DNA of 64,000 nucleotides from Bradyrhizobium sp. B124 (lineage in GTDB: Bacteria; Pseudomonadota; Alphaproteobacteria; Rhizobiales; Xanthobacteraceae). Position numbers and translations under genes: made by a program. Positions 38,987 through 47,579 of this stretch are shown in pieces (positions within the stretch are counted from its first letter, which is position 1; each line of letters begins with the position of its first letter). Location of the stretch: contig NZ_CP152413.1 in NCBI RefSeq assembly GCF_038967635.1, forward strand, positions 1 to 64,000, in the 5' to 3' direction. The notes beneath the pieces were generated by a model, which saw only the letters and a list, made by a program, of their open reading frames with translations, had not been told where the DNA came from and did not search any database.

Positions 38987-39543
38987 TTAGTCGGGGAGTC
39001 GCCTCCTGATATCCCTAATGAGCAACAACCGCCTCGTTTGGGCGGCATTGAGCAGGGCCTCGAACAAAACGAGGGCCTCACGTGGCCGGATGTAACCTCC
39101 GTGTTGATGGAATGCTGATCAAAGCCGTACGACGCCAGACGCGTCTCGATTTCGGTCGTGACGGCGGGATCGAGCCGCCAGCTAAGCGCATTTTGACGCG
39201 CGTAGTACTCAGCCTCGCCCTCTAGTTCGGGCACGACCCCGGCCATGTCGACGCCGCGTAAGGCAGCCTCAATGGCTTTTTGCCGGAAGATCGACAGCAG
39301 CCGGTGCCGCAGGCTGCGATGGCGCTGGATCTCCGAGGACAGTTCGGCGACGTCGATCGCAAGCAGCCATTCGATGGTCGACCGCGGCCCCAAATCAGCG
39401 AAAACCGCCTGGCGCAGCGCATGGTGGTGGTCAAGGCGTTCACCGGGAAGCAGAAGGGCAGGTGCCGCCAATACCTCGAACTCGACCGGCACCGTCGTTG
39501 TCAGCCCCTGTGCGGTATGGGTGGTTTGGAATGGCCTGTTCAT
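38987..39543 (-). pseudogene. Frameshifted third gene of the recombination cassette
   Basis: ATG 39543 (MNRPFQTTHTAQGL) overlaps the stop of an upstream HNH remnant by ATGA, so the two were once an operon. The frame is good to SYGFDQHSINTEV, then a one-base deletion near 39101-39106 shifts it. The correct continuation (IRPREALVLFEALLNAAQTRRLL) lies in the next frame and ends with TAA at 38987-38989. The homologous stretch at 37.8-37.95 kb has the missing base. I recognise it only as a rhizobial phage-associated hypothetical protein. Confidence 0.75.
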
Positions 39544-39785
39544 CTGGGACGAGCCTCCGACCGCAGGCGGGAGGAGGTCGTCGCGCTGACGACGGCGGTG
39601 AGCGGGCTGTGGATTGGGCTTGCCGCCTATAGGTCATGCGCCACCTCAACGGTTCGATCTTCAGGTTCGCCCACCAGGCCCTTTCGTTGATCTGTCGATG
39701 CAACTCGTGGTGATGGGCGCGGCACAACGGAACGGTGGACTCGTCGCTGACGCGGCCGAGAGCCCTAGGTTGCTCCATTTGATTG
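39540..39785 (-). pseudogene. HNH-domain remnant (copy 2 of ERF-HNH C-terminus)
   Basis: Encodes QPRALGRVSDESTVPLCRAHHHELHR and ERAWW, the zinc/HNH core also present at 41.4-41.5 kb, but the Cys-rich part and all ERF sequence upstream are missing, and a stop codon interrupts the frame after KIEPL. Its final TGA overlaps the ATG of the next decayed gene. Confidence 0.7.
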
Positions 39786-39830
39786 TTGCGCTGATCTCTG
39801 ATCTCTGCCGCGCTCCCGGAGCCTGCCGGG

Positions 39831-40553
39831 GGGCGGGACCGTCGCTCTCTGAGCTCGAGCGGCGATCCCTCATCGCACGATATGCATGGTCGGGGTGTGG
39901 GGTTCGGTCGGCCAATCCGCACGATTAGGCAGATCGTAAATCGACAAATGCCCGCGGCAAGTGCCATTCCGAACTAGCAAGCGGATAGGGCAAGGTCGAG
40001 CTCTGGCGCAAAGGTGGTAGCGCGCCGCACCAATTGCGATAACCATCGTAGAAACACGGGAATTTCCAGAGAGGACAATAGCGGCACAAGCCGCACATAG
40101 CAGTTGGCAGCAATCCTGTCACGAAACTAAAATGCGACAAGCGCTTCGAGGAGCTTTTTGCGTGCAAGTCATACGAAATGGATTTCTATCGCTTCTGGCC
40201 TTAGGGGTGTTGACCCTGGAAGGTCACGCGCAAACTCTGGTCGCATCCTTGGAGTGCGATTTTCCGCCCGCTTCGACTGGTGACTGGAACATGGCCGCGT
40301 CGACCCTGCAGTACTACATCGACACAGCAAGAGGTTGGAGAGTGAACGAAGATTCGTTCTCCTTTGATGGCCCTGCAAACATTACTGTCGATGGAAAGGA
40401 TCACGTAGTTTCGCTTTCGATCACTATTTCCAGACAGTCAGGCAAAGCTAACAAAACCCTGTCGTCGGAAGGGAAATCCCTTGCAGTCAGCGGGGAATGC
40501 AGAAAAATGGAATCCTCCGGACGGAAGTTCTAAGCGCCGGGGCATGGAGGACA
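39831..40553 (+). repeat. Duplicated ~0.73-kb segment, copy 1
   Basis: Matches 43844-44599 at roughly 85 percent by eye, starting at GGGCGGGACCGTCGCT and running through the small secreted protein gene to just past its stop. The most constant parts are the block GCAAAGGTGGTAGCGCG and the gene itself. Confidence 0.8.
40162..40533 (+). CDS. Small secreted protein, copy 1
   Basis: 123 residues. A signal peptide (IRNGFLSLLALGVLTLEGHAQ) predicts export; the mature ~100 residues contain two Cys and beta-rich sequence with WNMAASTLQYYIDTARGW. The GTG start is inferred because GAGGAG lies about 8 bases upstream in both copies; the frame can be extended to 40132 but that part is not shared. I do not recognise the family. 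A close paralogue is at 44206. Confidence 0.72.
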   Translation: MQVIRNGFLSLLALGVLTLEGHAQTLVASLECDFPPASTGDWNMAASTLQYYIDTARGWRVNEDSFSFDGPANITVDGKDHVVSLSITISRQSGKANKTLSSEGKSLAVSGECRKMESSGRKF

Positions 40554-41341
40554 CTGAGAAATTAATGCTCGGGTTGTCCTTTCGGAGTGGGCTTTTCACC
40601 CGCAGGGCCTATTGGCTTAGGACCGGCCAGGGGCGCGGGGCTTATGGGTGGAAAAGAGATCTGATCTGCATCGTTGGTTGATTTGTCCGGTCGTTTTTTG
40701 GAGCGACTCTCATTGTCCAACCAGGGTCAGATCTTCTCCCAGCCTGGACTGTATGCCGTGTCTAGAAAATCGATCTGATCAGTCTTGAAGGTTTGAACAA
40801 TTCGCTGCTTACTGCAGCCTGGGACGACTGCGATTCTTGCAACGCTGTCGAGGGGGCTCTTGACCAAATAGCGCATCACTACCGGTGGCCGCAACGATTC
40901 ACGACAGTCCAGTTTTGCAACGAGCCGTCCTTCGTTTTGATGGGCCTCTCGCAGTGAGCTCAGTGATTCGGCAAGCCAGAAGGACGATGCAGCGCCAAGA
41001 GGCGACCCTCACTGCGCACAATTCGTGCGCTGAGTGAGATGTTCGCCCGTACCTTCCCGGATTTTGCTGCAAATGCGAAGGGCGCTAATACTCTCAATAC
41101 CGGGGATAGATTCATCAAGGTCAATATTGCGGATTTCCGAGTAAAGGGGCCGCCTCGCGCGCGGCCCCTTTTCATTTCACGCCATGACGAGTGCTCCGGC
41201 TGACCCTCCCGCCAAAAAGCGTCTGGCTAAGTTGATCTGCGATCCTGAACAGACAGTTGAAGTATGCCGTTGACAGCTTGACATCCTCGACCTTGAACTC
41301 GCGACTGAACTTACGTCTTCGCATGACCAACTTGGTGTCCA
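40534..41341. other. Gene-poor region ending in a terminator
   Basis: About 800 bp. A plus-strand frame around 41020-41145 reads like protein (MFARTFPDFAANAKG and RFIKVNIADF) and ends near the hairpin at 41143, but it has no clear start and I do not recognise it. The rest shows no gene. Confidence 0.4.
41143..41172 (+). terminator. Intrinsic terminator
   Basis: An 11-bp perfect stem (AAAGGGGCCGC / GCGGCCCCTTT) with a 7-base loop, followed directly by T. It is the clearest rho-independent terminator in the window, yet no intact gene ends just upstream on the plus strand, so it probably belonged to a now-decayed gene. Confidence 0.75.
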
Positions 41342-42441
41342 TCAAACCGGCAGCAGCTCAGCCGTGCCAACCACGGCCGACGTGGGCGGGCTGTGGATCG
41401 GGCTTGCCGTCCACAAATCATGGGCCAGCCGCAAAGGCTCGATCTTCGAGTTCGCCCACCAAGCCCGTTCGTTGCCGTGTCGATGCAGTTCTTGGTGATG
41501 AGTGCGACACAACGGAACGGTGAACTCGTCGCTGACCTTGCGGCTGAGAGCCCTGGGTTGGGCGAACTTCAAATGGTGGGCATCGCACGGGCTTTTCCGG
41601 CAAACGAGGCAAGGCTGTTCCCGGACAAACTGCAGGTGGGCCTTGCTGCGCTTGCGCACGGGCTCTTTGGGAAAAGCAAGATTGGCCGTCGCATCAATCG
41701 GGAGGGCCTCAACGGACACATCCGTTTGTGAGCAGTCGTTTGTGGCAGGAGGCACCTGCGGCACGCCTGCGAGCTTCTCAGGGTAGGCAGACTAATTGCA
41801 CGGGCATCTGCCTCTAGTAGGGTGTTCTTTTTGGGCAGTCCGACTGAGGCCCAAGCGAGAAGGTCTTTCTCACTCGTTAAGCAATCGAGCTCCGCCAACA
41901 TCTCCTCCCTCAGTTGGACTGATTGATCCAGGCTGAGTAGCGGAGGCCGCTGCGCAGCGCCTTTATTTCCTTTGACGTCGGGCCGATTGCCGGCCCTAAA
42001 CTCGGGGGGCGGCGGGGCCGCTGTCGCGTCCGGCGCATCTAAGTCGTCCTCGCCCGCGATACCCACAAGGGCGAAGAGAGCGTATCGCCGGGCATAAGTG
42101 AGGGCAGCTCCCATCCGGTGTGGAGCATTGATTTCGCTGACGGGACACACCGGCCACTCGAAGACATCCATTCTCCGGACGAATGCGCGAGGACCGTTGT
42201 CAAACGAACAAGGCCCGTCGCTTGGTCGATACCTGTCGTTTGAACCGTTGCGATCTCGTGGCTCCCTAGGCACTTGCGGACCAAATCCAGTCCGCTCGCC
42301 AGAGAGGCGTATCTGAAGCTGCGTGCCTCTTCGCGCGGAAAGACTGCAGGGATGGTCGCAGTCAGCGCCTTTTCGAAGTTGGAAAGTTCGAGTTGGGCCT
42401 TGGCCAGCGATCGCGCCGATCGTTTCGCTAGACTGCTGCAT
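41342..42441 (-). pseudogene. ERF-family annealing protein with HNH C-terminus, frameshifted
   Basis: ERF proteins are phage-type single-strand annealing recombinases. Starting at ATG 42441 ([13 protein letters not shown]), the coding sequence must be pieced from several frames. The ERF core ([46 protein letters not shown]) needs at least two shifts, one early after GAIAG and one after EWMSS. Another leads into CLVCRKSPCDAHHLKF and PLCRTHHQELHR, an HNH-like zinc domain. I recall the fused ERF-HNH form from rhizobia. With three or more frameshifts it is not functional. It overlaps the end of the YqaJ pseudogene. Confidence 0.78.
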
Positions 42442-43280
42442 GACCGGCCTCCTGAATAACATGAAAGCTGATTGAACCGGATTTCGAGCGGGTGGCCCTA
42501 AGCCCGTGGCCAGTCGCTTCTCTTGCGTCTTCTGGCATCAACTTCTTCAGCTCAGATTTTGCGGCATCGTGCTCGAGATGGGCTGAGCGCGTCCGATGAA
42601 AGACCCCGGCAAACTCCGTCCAAGCATTGGAGGCGCTCATATCCACGGTTCGAACAGCTTCAACCCGGGGGCGTGGGGATTCTATGCCGAACAGCTGAGG
42701 GAGCTCGCCGGTCTCGACGCAGCGCCCAGAATTTCTTCTCTGCCGTAAGCAGCAAGTGTTGGTACAGCGGGTCGGCCGGAATGGTCATCTCTACCCATTT
42801 GCCGCCGCCAGTAATGATTGACAGCACCGCCGTTCTTGACGCGGAAACCCACATATTGTGCTGCAATTGTGCGATATGTTTTTCGGCAGCCGCTTCTTCA
42901 GAAAACGACCAAGGCAGCATGAACTTGGCCTCGAATACCGCGCCGGTGGCCTCCACCATGCCGTCGAGGGTTGCCGCCATCCAGCGCTTGACGGGGTGGA
43001 AGACCCGCCGCTGCACCTGAGTTACGACTTGGCCGGTGTTCTTCTCGTACCAGTGACGGTTAAGCTGCTCGGTCGCCGTGCCCAGCTGGACGATCAAGTT
43101 GCTTGATAAATCCTCGGGCTCGATTTCGCCCCGCTTCTCTCGCCAGAGACGGACCAAAGCGGCTTCATCAGCCCCCATGATAATGCGGGCATCAGATCCG
43201 CCTACGAAGCGACGACGATCCGTCTTAAAAGCAATGTGAGATTTTGATTGGGAATCATTGCATTCTCCACGTTTGTACAA
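42428..43280 (-). pseudogene. YqaJ-type phage exonuclease, frameshifted
   Basis: Lambda-exonuclease-fold recombination nuclease, usual partner of an annealing protein. Family marks: GGSDARIIMG, GTATEQLN, ATLDG, FEAKF (E-x-K active site) and QLQHNMWV. The frame opens at TTG 43280 and is intact to KKFW. There an extra G (TGGGCGC against TGGCGC in the 38.25-kb relic) shifts it to an early stop; the true C-terminus continues in another frame to TAG 42428. The break is near residue 186, so the catalytic core might still be made. Confidence 0.78.
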
Positions 43281-43304
43281 AATGTTGATAAGGCATCAGG
43301 ATAG

Positions 43305-43321
43305 TCAACATAAAATGTTGA
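43305..43321. promoter_or_regulatory. Palindromic operator over the XRE start codon
   Basis: TCAACAT-AAA-ATGTTGA is a perfect 7-bp inverted repeat whose right arm includes the ATG of the XRE gene. A further ATGTTGA half-site lies at 43282-43288, next to the start of the divergent YqaJ gene. This layout fits autorepression and control of the divergent cassette by the XRE protein. Confidence 0.65.
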
Positions 43322-43542
43322 AAATCATTTCTCCTGCTCAATGCCGCGGAGGACGGGCGCTGCTCGATATGACCCAGCATCAGCTGGCGTCGATCGCCGG
43401 CCTCGGCCTCTCAACGGTCGTTGATTTTGAGCGGCAGCGGCGAACTGTGTCGGAAGAAGCGGTTCGGAAAATGCAGGAGGCGCTCGAAAAAGCCGGGCCG
43501 CACGCACTCAGGACAAACAATTTGGCAAACAGATTGTCTTAG
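43315..43542 (+). CDS. XRE-family HTH repressor
   Basis: 75 residues. The helix-turn-helix covers about residues 8-60 (ALLDMTQHQLASIAGLGLS then TVVDFERQRRTVSEEAVRKM), the compact XRE type that is common as a phage or toxin-antitoxin regulator. ATG 43315 is the only sensible start in the conserved region and is covered by the palindrome. It is divergent from the decayed YqaJ-ERF cassette, of which it is probably the old repressor. It appears intact. Confidence 0.8.
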   Translation: MLKIISPAQCRGGRALLDMTQHQLASIAGLGLSTVVDFERQRRTVSEEAVRKMQEALEKAGPHALRTNNLANRLS

Positions 43543-43619
43543 TGGACTTCGGCGACGAGGTGCCCGATCAACACCAAGCCGATTGCAAATCCCCTGATCG
43601 CATCCAGCCCCGAGCTGTG

Positions 43620-43870
43620 CTTCATTCTAAAATCTGCATTCCAAAATCTGCGGTGAAAGAATTCAGCCCCATTCAGTCGCGGCCAGCATATGCCTGATGC
43701 CGACCGCGTTCTGGTCGCGTTGGATATATCCCGTCGGTGTGAAAGGTCCTGCATGTCCGCTGCAACTTGGTGGGCGACCTCGGGCGGGATCTCGATCGGC
43801 TTTCGTTTGATGGACATCCAAGGACGGATCGCCTCCACGATAGGGGCGGGACCGTCGCTCCGTGTGGGCT
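43620..43870 (-). pseudogene. Decayed small hypothetical gene
   Basis: The frame reads MSIKRKPIEIPPEVAHQ, like a small Bradyrhizobium protein that usually continues as an amphipathic helix; here that continuation (GYIQRDQNAVGIRHML) lies in a different frame. The shift and early stop suggest decay. It lies just left of the second copy of the duplicated segment. Confidence 0.4.
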
Positions 43871-44599
43871 GAGAGTGGCGGTCCCTCATCGCGCGATATG
43901 CATGGTCGGGGTGTGGGGTTGGGTCGGCCAATCCGCACGACTGGCACATCGTAAATCGGCAAATGCCCACGGCAATTGCCATTCCTAGCTAGCCAGGGGG
44001 ATATAGCGGGAAGGTCAGTTCGTGGCGCAAAGGTGGTAGCGCGTCGCACCAATTGCGAATCTCGGCCACCGTAGAAACACGGGAATTTCGGGTGGGGAGA
44101 CACGGTTGCATGGCCCGCACATTACGGATGGCACCAATCCCGTCACGAAACTAAAATGCAGGATGATTTGGTGAGACCGCGATAAGCGCTTCGAGGAGTT
44201 CTTACGTGCAAGTCATACGCAACGGATTTCTATCGCTTCTGGCCTTTGGAGCGTTGACGCTGGAAAGTCACGCGCAAAATCTGGTCGCATCATTGGAGTG
44301 CGATTTTCCGCTCGCTTCGACTGGTGATTGGAACATGGCCGCGTCGACCTTGCAGTACTACATCGACACAACAAGAGGTTGGAGAGTGAACGAAGATTCC
44401 TTCTCCTTCGATGGCCCGGCAAGCATTACTGTCGGTGGAACGGATCACGCAGCTTCGCTTTCGATCACTATTTCCCGACAGTCAGGCAAAGCTACCAAAA
44501 CCCTGTCGTCGGAAGGGAAACCCCTTGCAGTCAGCGGGGAATGCAGAAAAATGGAATCGTCCGGACGGAGGTTCTAAGCGCACCACGGGTCGTGGAGGA
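43844..44599 (+). repeat. Duplicated ~0.75-kb segment, copy 2
   Basis: Counterpart of 39831-40553, about 4 kb away and in the same orientation. It carries the second small secreted protein gene and a slightly longer leader before it. Confidence 0.8.
44206..44577 (+). CDS. Small secreted protein, copy 2
   Basis: 123 residues, about 90 percent identical by eye to the protein at 40162, with the same signal peptide (FLSLLAFGALTLESHAQ), both Cys and the WNMAAS segment. GTG 44206 has GAGGAG about 8 bases upstream. Unknown family. That both copies keep open frames while the neighbouring cassette genes have decayed suggests selection on this protein. Confidence 0.75.
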   Translation: MQVIRNGFLSLLAFGALTLESHAQNLVASLECDFPLASTGDWNMAASTLQYYIDTTRGWRVNEDSFSFDGPASITVGGTDHAASLSITISRQSGKATKTLSSEGKPLAVSGECRKMESSGRRF

Positions 44600-44613
44600 C
44601 GAAAGGCGAGACA

Positions 44614-44640
44614 ATGACGACCACAACGCCTGACCGTTGA
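44614..44640 (+). CDS. Possible 8-codon leader ORF coupled to the next gene
   Basis: ATG ACG ... TGA encodes MTTTTPDR. It has a good ribosome site (GGAGG at 44594-44598), and its TGA overlaps the ATG of the downstream membrane glycosyltransferase by one base. The downstream gene itself lacks a ribosome site, so it may be translated by coupling. Alternatively, MTTTTPDR was the original N-terminus and a small indel split it off. Confidence 0.35.
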   Translation: MTTTTPDR

Positions 44641-46142
44641 TGCAATCTTCTTCGCTCGTTATCGAACTGATCCAGGTCCGGCCGCGGCTCGCGGTCTGGA
44701 TCGCAGTGCTGCTGCAGGCCACGTTGTGGCTCGCGGTCGCGCTGCTGTTCTATGCAGGTCCACCACCCAATCTTGCGATCGTGCTCGCTTATGGCCGCGA
44801 ATATCAGCTCGGCACCGATCTCGGTCCTCCACTGGCGTTCTGGCTTGCCGACATCGCCTTTCGCGCCGCCGGCAATCATGTCTTCGGTGTCTACCTCCTG
44901 GCGCAGCTGTGCTCGATCGTGACTTTCTCGGCACTCTATCATCTAGCGCGCGCCATCGTCGGCAGCCAGCAGGCGGTGCTGGCCGTGCTTTTGACCATGA
45001 CGGTCACGGCGTTCTACGGGCCGAATTTTGGTCCGCTGGTGGCAGCGCGGCCGCTTTGGGCGTTGTTGCTGCTGCATTCCTGGCGGTTGATCGGGCAGAA
45101 CCGGCGCAATGTCTGGCTTGCATGGTCGATCGAAGCCGGCCTCTTGCTGCTGACCACGTCCGTCGCCCCCGGCCTGTTGCTCCTCATAACGTGCTTTGCG
45201 CTGGCGACCGCGCAGGGGCGCCGCGTCTTGATGTCGGTCGATCCGCTGTACGCGCTGCTCGTCATCATCGCACTGACGCTGCCCTATCTGAACTGGCTGA
45301 TCCGAGCCGATACCGTGGCGGTCCAGCCACTGCCGGAGCTTTCGGACTTGAAAGCACTGGTGACGGGTTGGGCTTTGCAGGCCGGCGGCCTGCTGTCGGC
45401 GAACGGGGAAATTTTGCTGCTGATGGTGTTCAATTCCCGCATGTTCGGCCGCTCGCCCGAGGATACGCCGACCATCTATCGGCCGCCGCTCGAGCGTCTG
45501 GCGCGCAACTTCGTGTATTTCTTCGCGATTGCGCCTGCGCTCGGCGCAAGTCTGTTCTGGGGTCTATTCGGCTTCGATCTTGTAGCGGGCGGATTGGGAG
45601 TTCCGCTCATGATGACCGGGCTCGCCGCGATCGTCGCCAGCGGCAATCCGATTCACCTTCGGCGCCCGCGGCTGTTGCGGACGTTGTGGGTTGGGGCCAT
45701 CGTGGCTCCGGGGCTTCTGGTCATCGCCTCGACCCTGCTCCTGCCATGGACCGGCGGCAGTGCGGTTGCGATCTCGTTGCCAGCCCAGCCGATCGCGCGG
45801 TTCTTCGTCGACGGTTTTGAGCGGCGAACCGACAAGCAGCTTCGTGCGGTAGCCGGTGATGCGGAGATCGCCAGTCTGATCTCGCTGGATCGGGGGCGGC
45901 CGCATCTTTTTCTTGATGCCACTCCGGAGCGGACGCCTTGGCTGACGTCGCAAAAATTCAACGAAACAGGTGGCATCGTGGTCTGGCGTGCCTTCGATAC
46001 CATCGGTAGGCCGCCCGCGCCGATCGCGCAGCGCTTTCCGGGCCTCGTGCCGGAAATCCCGCGCGCGTTCGAATTGTGGGTGAATGGACGCCAGCCCCCA
46101 TTGCGGATCGGATGGGCCATTGTGCGGCCGAAGGCGCAGTAG
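44640..46142 (+). CDS. GT39-like membrane glycosyltransferase
   Basis: 500 residues with about ten membrane helices. The first loop contains AYGREYQLGTDLGPPLAFWL, placed like the acidic catalytic loop of polyprenyl-phosphate-sugar-dependent GT39/ArnT enzymes. A soluble C-terminal part (~385-500) follows. Members transfer a sugar from a lipid carrier to lipid A, glycans or proteins on the periplasmic side; acceptor unknown. Start ATG 44640 is coupled to a tiny upstream ORF. It lies 1.4 kb from the large multidomain glycosyltransferase, so a shared pathway is possible but unproven. Confidence 0.75.
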   Translation: MQSSSLVIELIQVRPRLAVWIAVLLQATLWLAVALLFYAGPPPNLAIVLAYGREYQLGTDLGPPLAFWLADIAFRAAGNHVFGVYLLAQLCSIVTFSALYHLARAIVGSQQAVLAVLLTMTVTAFYGPNFGPLVAARPLWALLLLHSWRLIGQNRRNVWLAWSIEAGLLLLTTSVAPGLLLLITCFALATAQGRRVLMSVDPLYALLVIIALTLPYLNWLIRADTVAVQPLPELSDLKALVTGWALQAGGLLSANGEILLLMVFNSRMFGRSPEDTPTIYRPPLERLARNFVYFFAIAPALGASLFWGLFGFDLVAGGLGVPLMMTGLAAIVASGNPIHLRRPRLLRTLWVGAIVAPGLLVIASTLLLPWTGGSAVAISLPAQPIARFFVDGFERRTDKQLRAVAGDAEIASLISLDRGRPHLFLDATPERTPWLTSQKFNETGGIVVWRAFDTIGRPPAPIAQRFPGLVPEIPRAFELWVNGRQPPLRIGWAIVRPKAQ

Positions 46143-46924
46143 GAGCGGTTAATGTATGGCGACCGCGAGCGTCGCATCCGGGATTTGAGAGGTGCGGCGT
46201 GGAGCCTTGCATACAAGCCGCTACTTCACCTCTAGCCCGATCTTGTCCAGCCGTCGGCTATTGTGCGGACAGCGGGCGCCGGGTAACAAGAACGGGCCGG
46301 CTGCGAGACGGAACACGGTGTGCTCGAAACCTCAAGACGAAGATTGAATACGAAATAACCTAAGTTCCCGGGGCAACGAGGCAATGTCCGACTTCAGGGT
46401 AGAGTTCCGGCCGAGCGCAATTGCGACGGCAACGCGCGCAACGACCGAGATAAGGCTTAGACAGGCGGCGGCGAGCCCCGTCACTCCAGATCGCGGGCCT
46501 TCCGATTTTCACTGCAAGTCGGGCAGATGTATCATTTGTCCGCGAGCGCTTTGGGAAAGGGACCGGGTAGATCCGACGGTACGCTGCCGCGCTCGCACAT
46601 AGGTAGCAGGACTAGCAGCAGCCCGCATTGTCTCGTTCCAGCTCTCGCGGAGCAGGTCGTCGGCCTCACGGATCAGCGCCTCGTCACCGGCACGCTTCAC
46701 GGCAGAACGGGTCGCTTGTTCCCGTCAACTCTACCGAAACGATCCGGCTTTCTGGATTCTGGTCTCCAAAAGGGACAGCCGGAATGCTGTGCCTTTGCCT
46801 GCGACTAGCCGCCACTTCACGTCCGGCTCGCGCGAGCTGCCGATCCGGATCGAATTATGCGAGCGTTGAAAGCAAGCGCGCATCGGAAGAAGAAATAGTG
46901 CCTGGCGACTGCGACATGCAGATA
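46143..46924. other. Gap with no confident gene
   Basis: About 780 bp. Short open frames on both strands (for example a minus frame near 46509-46700 reading DEALIREADDLLRESWNE) look like fragments. Nothing here is supported enough to call. Confidence 0.4.
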
Positions 46925-47494
46925 TCACCGACGAGCGAGATTCAGTCCGTCCTCTACTACCAGACCTGACGGAAGATAAGCGAGCAACTTTCCGTCCGGT
47001 GGACCGTACTTCCAGAAGCGGGCGGCACGATGAAAGCCGTCGATCAATATCGGAAAGCTGAACGAGCGACCAAACGTGATCGGATCTGTGGGAAATTCAT
47101 AGCTCGTTCCTTTGGGAAGTACGCTTCGAGGATCGTCGAGATCGACGCTGGTCGTCGTCATATATTCCTCGAACGAAACAAAACGTCCCTCGCTTTCGGG
47201 ATGCCATACATTCGGTGGCACGAACATCGAGCCCAACCTCGCTCGCCCGACCTTAACGACCTCAAACGAAATTACGCCGGTCAGAAATGCGAGCAGGACC
47301 GGCCGAGCGCACGCGGTACCCAAGGCGAGTTCATACTGCTCATCCTCAGAGAGCTGCTCGAATGAAGTCCCGCTTGATCGCTTCGCGACGAGATGCCCTA
47401 GATCCGCATAGTGCCGGGCGGCCGGAGAATCCGTCAACTCGCTGTAACCCCATCGGGCTTGAACTTCCAACAGGGGTACATTTTGCAGTCTCAA
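46925..47494 (-). CDS. Hypothetical protein downstream of the giant glycosyltransferase
   Basis: 189 residues. TTG 47494 is supported by a strong AAGGGGA ribosome site about 5 bases upstream. The C-terminal part has ILIDGFHRAARFW then LLAYLPSG, reminiscent of the DGxHR motif of ParB/sulfiredoxin-like folds; the middle has VPPNVWHPESEGRFVSFEEY. I do not recognise the family as a whole. It lies 85 bp downstream of the 1894-residue glycosyltransferase on the same strand, so it is probably cotranscribed and may belong to that pathway. Confidence 0.68.
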   Translation of the reverse strand: MRLQNVPLLEVQARWGYSELTDSPAARHYADLGHLVAKRSSGTSFEQLSEDEQYELALGTACARPVLLAFLTGVISFEVVKVGRARLGSMFVPPNVWHPESEGRFVSFEEYMTTTSVDLDDPRSVLPKGTSYEFPTDPITFGRSFSFPILIDGFHRAARFWKYGPPDGKLLAYLPSGLVVEDGLNLARR

Positions 47495-47579
47495 ACCGTT
47501 CCCCTTGCTTCTACAGGTGTCACACGAAACTGTTTTTTGCCTATGCTCAATGGCCGAGCGGCATCGATGGGATTTGCGA

